DNA of 7,132 nucleotides from Candidatus Thorarchaeota archaeon SMTZ1-83 (GTDB taxonomy: Archaea; Asgardarchaeota; Thorarchaeia; Thorarchaeales; Thorarchaeaceae), in assembly GCA_001563325.1 (NCBI GenBank), contig LRSK01000061.1:1-7132 (forward strand). Direction: 5' to 3'. Below, one piece after another: positions 6,023-7,132 of the stretch (positions are counted from its first letter, which is position 1; each line of letters starts with the position of its first letter). The notes beneath the pieces are model-generated. The model had not been told where the DNA came from, ran no database searches, and worked only from the letters and a program-made list of their open reading frames with translations. The position numbers were made by a program, and so were the translations under genes.

Positions 6023-6031
6023 AGGAGGTGA
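6023..6031 (+). promoter_or_regulatory. Strong Shine-Dalgarno that fixes a TTG start
   Basis: AGGAGGTGA is an almost complete match to the archaeal anti-Shine-Dalgarno sequence. The GGAGG core ends 7 bases before TTG 6036, which supports that TTG over the upstream in-frame ATGs at 6009 and 6012. Confidence 0.75.
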
Positions 6032-6035
6032 AGAT

Positions 6036-6968
6036 TTGAGAAGAGCATACATACTTGCGACTCTGACGATTCTGCTAATCTCTGGAACTGCTTATGTCGC
6101 AGGAACCCTCCAAGAGGGCTTTTCCTCGACGGCTGTCCAGAAGGAGGATGAAGCCCGAGAACTGCAAGCTGATCTCGAACGAATGGAGTCGCGGACATAT
6201 TATCTCATGGAACGGGATATCACGAGGGTTAGAATGTACGGAGATCTCCTCAGTGATGTGTGGCACGTCGACATGGAGTTCGAGCTTCTGAACAATAGTC
6301 TTATTCCTGAAGAACGAGAAGTCTATGTTAGACGAATCGCGGACATGATAAGCCAGCTACAAAGCTATCAGAGCATGCTGCTCATACTACATTTGTACAG
6401 GCATTTCAATGGGACAACAAACACATACTGGATCGCTAGTGAAGAAAACGAAGGCTACGACTTCTCGGTTACGTGGGAGATGTGGCAGGCCTTCACAAGT
6501 GAGCATGGCTCACCTGTCGCCATTCAAACCCCTCTGCAATTCTATGGAGGGTTCTTCGCCTACCCAGCGATTCAAGCGTTGCCGTACGCATTCAGACCCG
6601 TGGACCACGAAACTGGAGCAGAAACCTTCATCATAGAGAATACTGGAATCGAATTCTTCTTTGAGTACTTCTTGTTGAGCCAGATACAGGTGGTGCAGGA
6701 CCAAATCGACGAGAAACTGCAGGAAGCCAATTCTCAATCTGCGATAGCCGATAAGGTCTCTTTGGCAGTAGCACTGACGACAGTGGCCATGTTGCTTGCA
6801 ACTGCGATGGCAAGTCGTATCAACGAGAGAGAAGTAGTGAGCGAGGTTGTGGCGCTAAGAAAGGAATTGGGTCAAGACGCAGGTCTTGTTCGAGACTACG
6901 GAACAGTGCCAATACTCATAGTTGCGATAGCTTTGGCACTCCTCGGGCTATACCTCGCATTGTACTGA
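6036..6968 (+). CDS. Membrane-anchored protein with large extracytoplasmic domain, unknown function
   Basis: This 310-residue protein starts at TTG 6036, directed by the Shine-Dalgarno at 6023-6031. I do not recognise the family. A signal-anchor or first membrane helix spans about residues 4-24 (AYILATLTILLISGTAYVAG) after a basic MRR start. A charged, heptad-like helical stretch follows at 35-72 (QKEDEARELQADLERMES...). A mixed soluble region runs to about 235 and is rich in aromatics (for example WEMWQAF, YGGFFAYPAIQALPYAF). Two further helices span about 241-260 and 290-309, joined by a charged loop of some 30 residues (SRINEREVVSEV...RD) and ending at the C-terminus LALY. NNS (86-88) and NGT (125-127) are possible N-glycosylation sites if the domain is outside the cell. 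The N-terminal helix plus coiled region recalls sensor or chemoreceptor-type ectodomains, but no signalling domain is present. It is the only clear plus-strand gene in the window. Confidence 0.78.
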   Translation: MRRAYILATLTILLISGTAYVAGTLQEGFSSTAVQKEDEARELQADLERMESRTYYLMERDITRVRMYGDLLSDVWHVDMEFELLNNSLIPEEREVYVRRIADMISQLQSYQSMLLILHLYRHFNGTTNTYWIASEENEGYDFSVTWEMWQAFTSEHGSPVAIQTPLQFYGGFFAYPAIQALPYAFRPVDHETGAETFIIENTGIEFFFEYFLLSQIQVVQDQIDEKLQEANSQSAIADKVSLAVALTTVAMLLATAMASRINEREVVSEVVALRKELGQDAGLVRDYGTVPILIVAIALALLGLYLALY

Positions 6969-7071
6969 TTATATCAGAAGAATGAGTTCCTTCATAGTGA
7001 GAGTGTGCAGGATCAGTTTCGAGTAGCCTGCCACGCAAAGGATGGAGTCTGCTGCTGGAAACGTGCGGTTC

Positions 7072-7132
7072 TCACTTCTTGGCAGAGCCGATGTTCCACC
7101 TATCTACCGGATTCCCGGGATGACCCATCTTA
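7072..7132 (-). CDS. Possible C-terminal tail of a minus-strand gene entering from the right edge
   Basis: One minus-strand frame is open from the window edge to TGA 7074-7072 and reads ...KMGHPGNPVDRWNIGSAKK. The composition (Gly/Pro turn, Trp, lysine-rich end) looks like a real protein terminus, and the other two minus frames stop within 11 codons. However, about 19 open codons can easily occur by chance and no family is recognised. A plus-strand frame from 6969 to the edge is also open but has no good start. The rest of 6969-7071 shows no gene. Confidence 0.25.
   Translation of the reverse strand, partial: KMGHPGNPVDRWNIGSAKK

Larger units (their letters stand above)
5816..6035. other. 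Divergent intergenic region between the LLM gene and the membrane-protein gene
   Basis: These 220 bases separate two divergent starts and must hold both promoters. Overlapping short palindromes (CTCATGAG, GAGCTC, CTCGAG) cluster at 5824-5837, close to the LLM start, and could be an operator, although short palindromes are common by chance. For the plus strand, GGAAATAAGG near 5977-5986 is a weak TATA-like candidate. Open frames here have no supporting start signals. Confidence 0.3.

Noticed and set aside
6009..6035. Upstream ATG starts for the plus-strand membrane protein
   Set aside because: The extension would place the strong Shine-Dalgarno inside the gene and overlap the leader hairpin; TTG 6036 has ideal spacing.
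6969..7132. Plus-strand frame open to the right edge after the membrane-protein stop
   Set aside because: It has no ATG and no ribosome site, the only GTG is at 7005, and the composition is unusual (Cys/Trp clusters). It is more likely a chance opening or a shadow of a minus-strand gene end.
1..7132. CRISPR arrays, insertion sequences, phage or plasmid genes
   Set aside because: No spaced direct repeats, transposase motifs or terminal inverted repeats were seen on either strand; the window reads as ordinary metabolic chromosome.

Overview
The window looks archaeal, with a moderate GC content. Supporting signs are TATA-like boxes upstream of several starts, a mixture of Shine-Dalgarno (SD) starts and one possibly leaderless start, TTG start codons, small zinc-ribbon proteins, a luciferase-like oxidoreductase of the F420-dependent kind, and stand-alone thiolase-fold and DUF35 genes. 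An Asgard-type lineage (for example Thorarchaeota) would fit, but no marker gene here proves it.

Layout, left to right. Positions 1-83 hold the start of a zinc-ribbon protein that runs off the left edge on the minus strand. Positions 213-410 hold a 65-residue zinc-ribbon protein (minus). Positions 531-3852 hold a tight four-gene minus-strand operon. In transcription order it is: thiolase-like A (2704-3852), thiolase-like B (1527-2690), DUF35 protein A (1006-1521) and DUF35 protein B (531-1001). Gene gaps are 4 to 13 bases, a TATA-like promoter lies near 3929, and a stem-loop follows at 475-494. Next are a TauE/SafE-family permease (4037-4798, minus) and a luciferase-like monooxygenase (4946-5815, minus). 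The only clear plus-strand gene is an unrecognised membrane protein with three predicted membrane segments and a large extracytoplasmic domain (6036-6968). The right edge may contain the C-terminal tail of another minus-strand gene.

The centre of interest is the operon. Thiolase-fold proteins paired with DUF35 proteins (rubredoxin-like zinc ribbon plus OB fold) are known as acyl-CoA handling complexes. Examples are the archaeal acetoacetyl-CoA thiolase/HMG-CoA synthase complex, BbsA/BbsB of anaerobic toluene degradation, and the Ltp2/ChsH2 steroid side-chain aldolase. Here both thiolase-like proteins have lost the residues that define thiolase chemistry. The nucleophilic cysteine position is Gly87 in B and Ser81 in A. 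The His of the GHP motif is Asn in both. The HDCF-type motif reads YDPF in B and DDWF in A. Both DUF35 partners keep all four zinc-binding cysteines. I infer a four-subunit CoA-ester enzyme that is probably not a classical thiolase, perhaps a retro-aldolase or a related C-C lyase, with a substrate I cannot identify. The neighbouring oxidoreductase and permease could belong to the same physiology, but they appear to be separate transcription units and the link is only positional.
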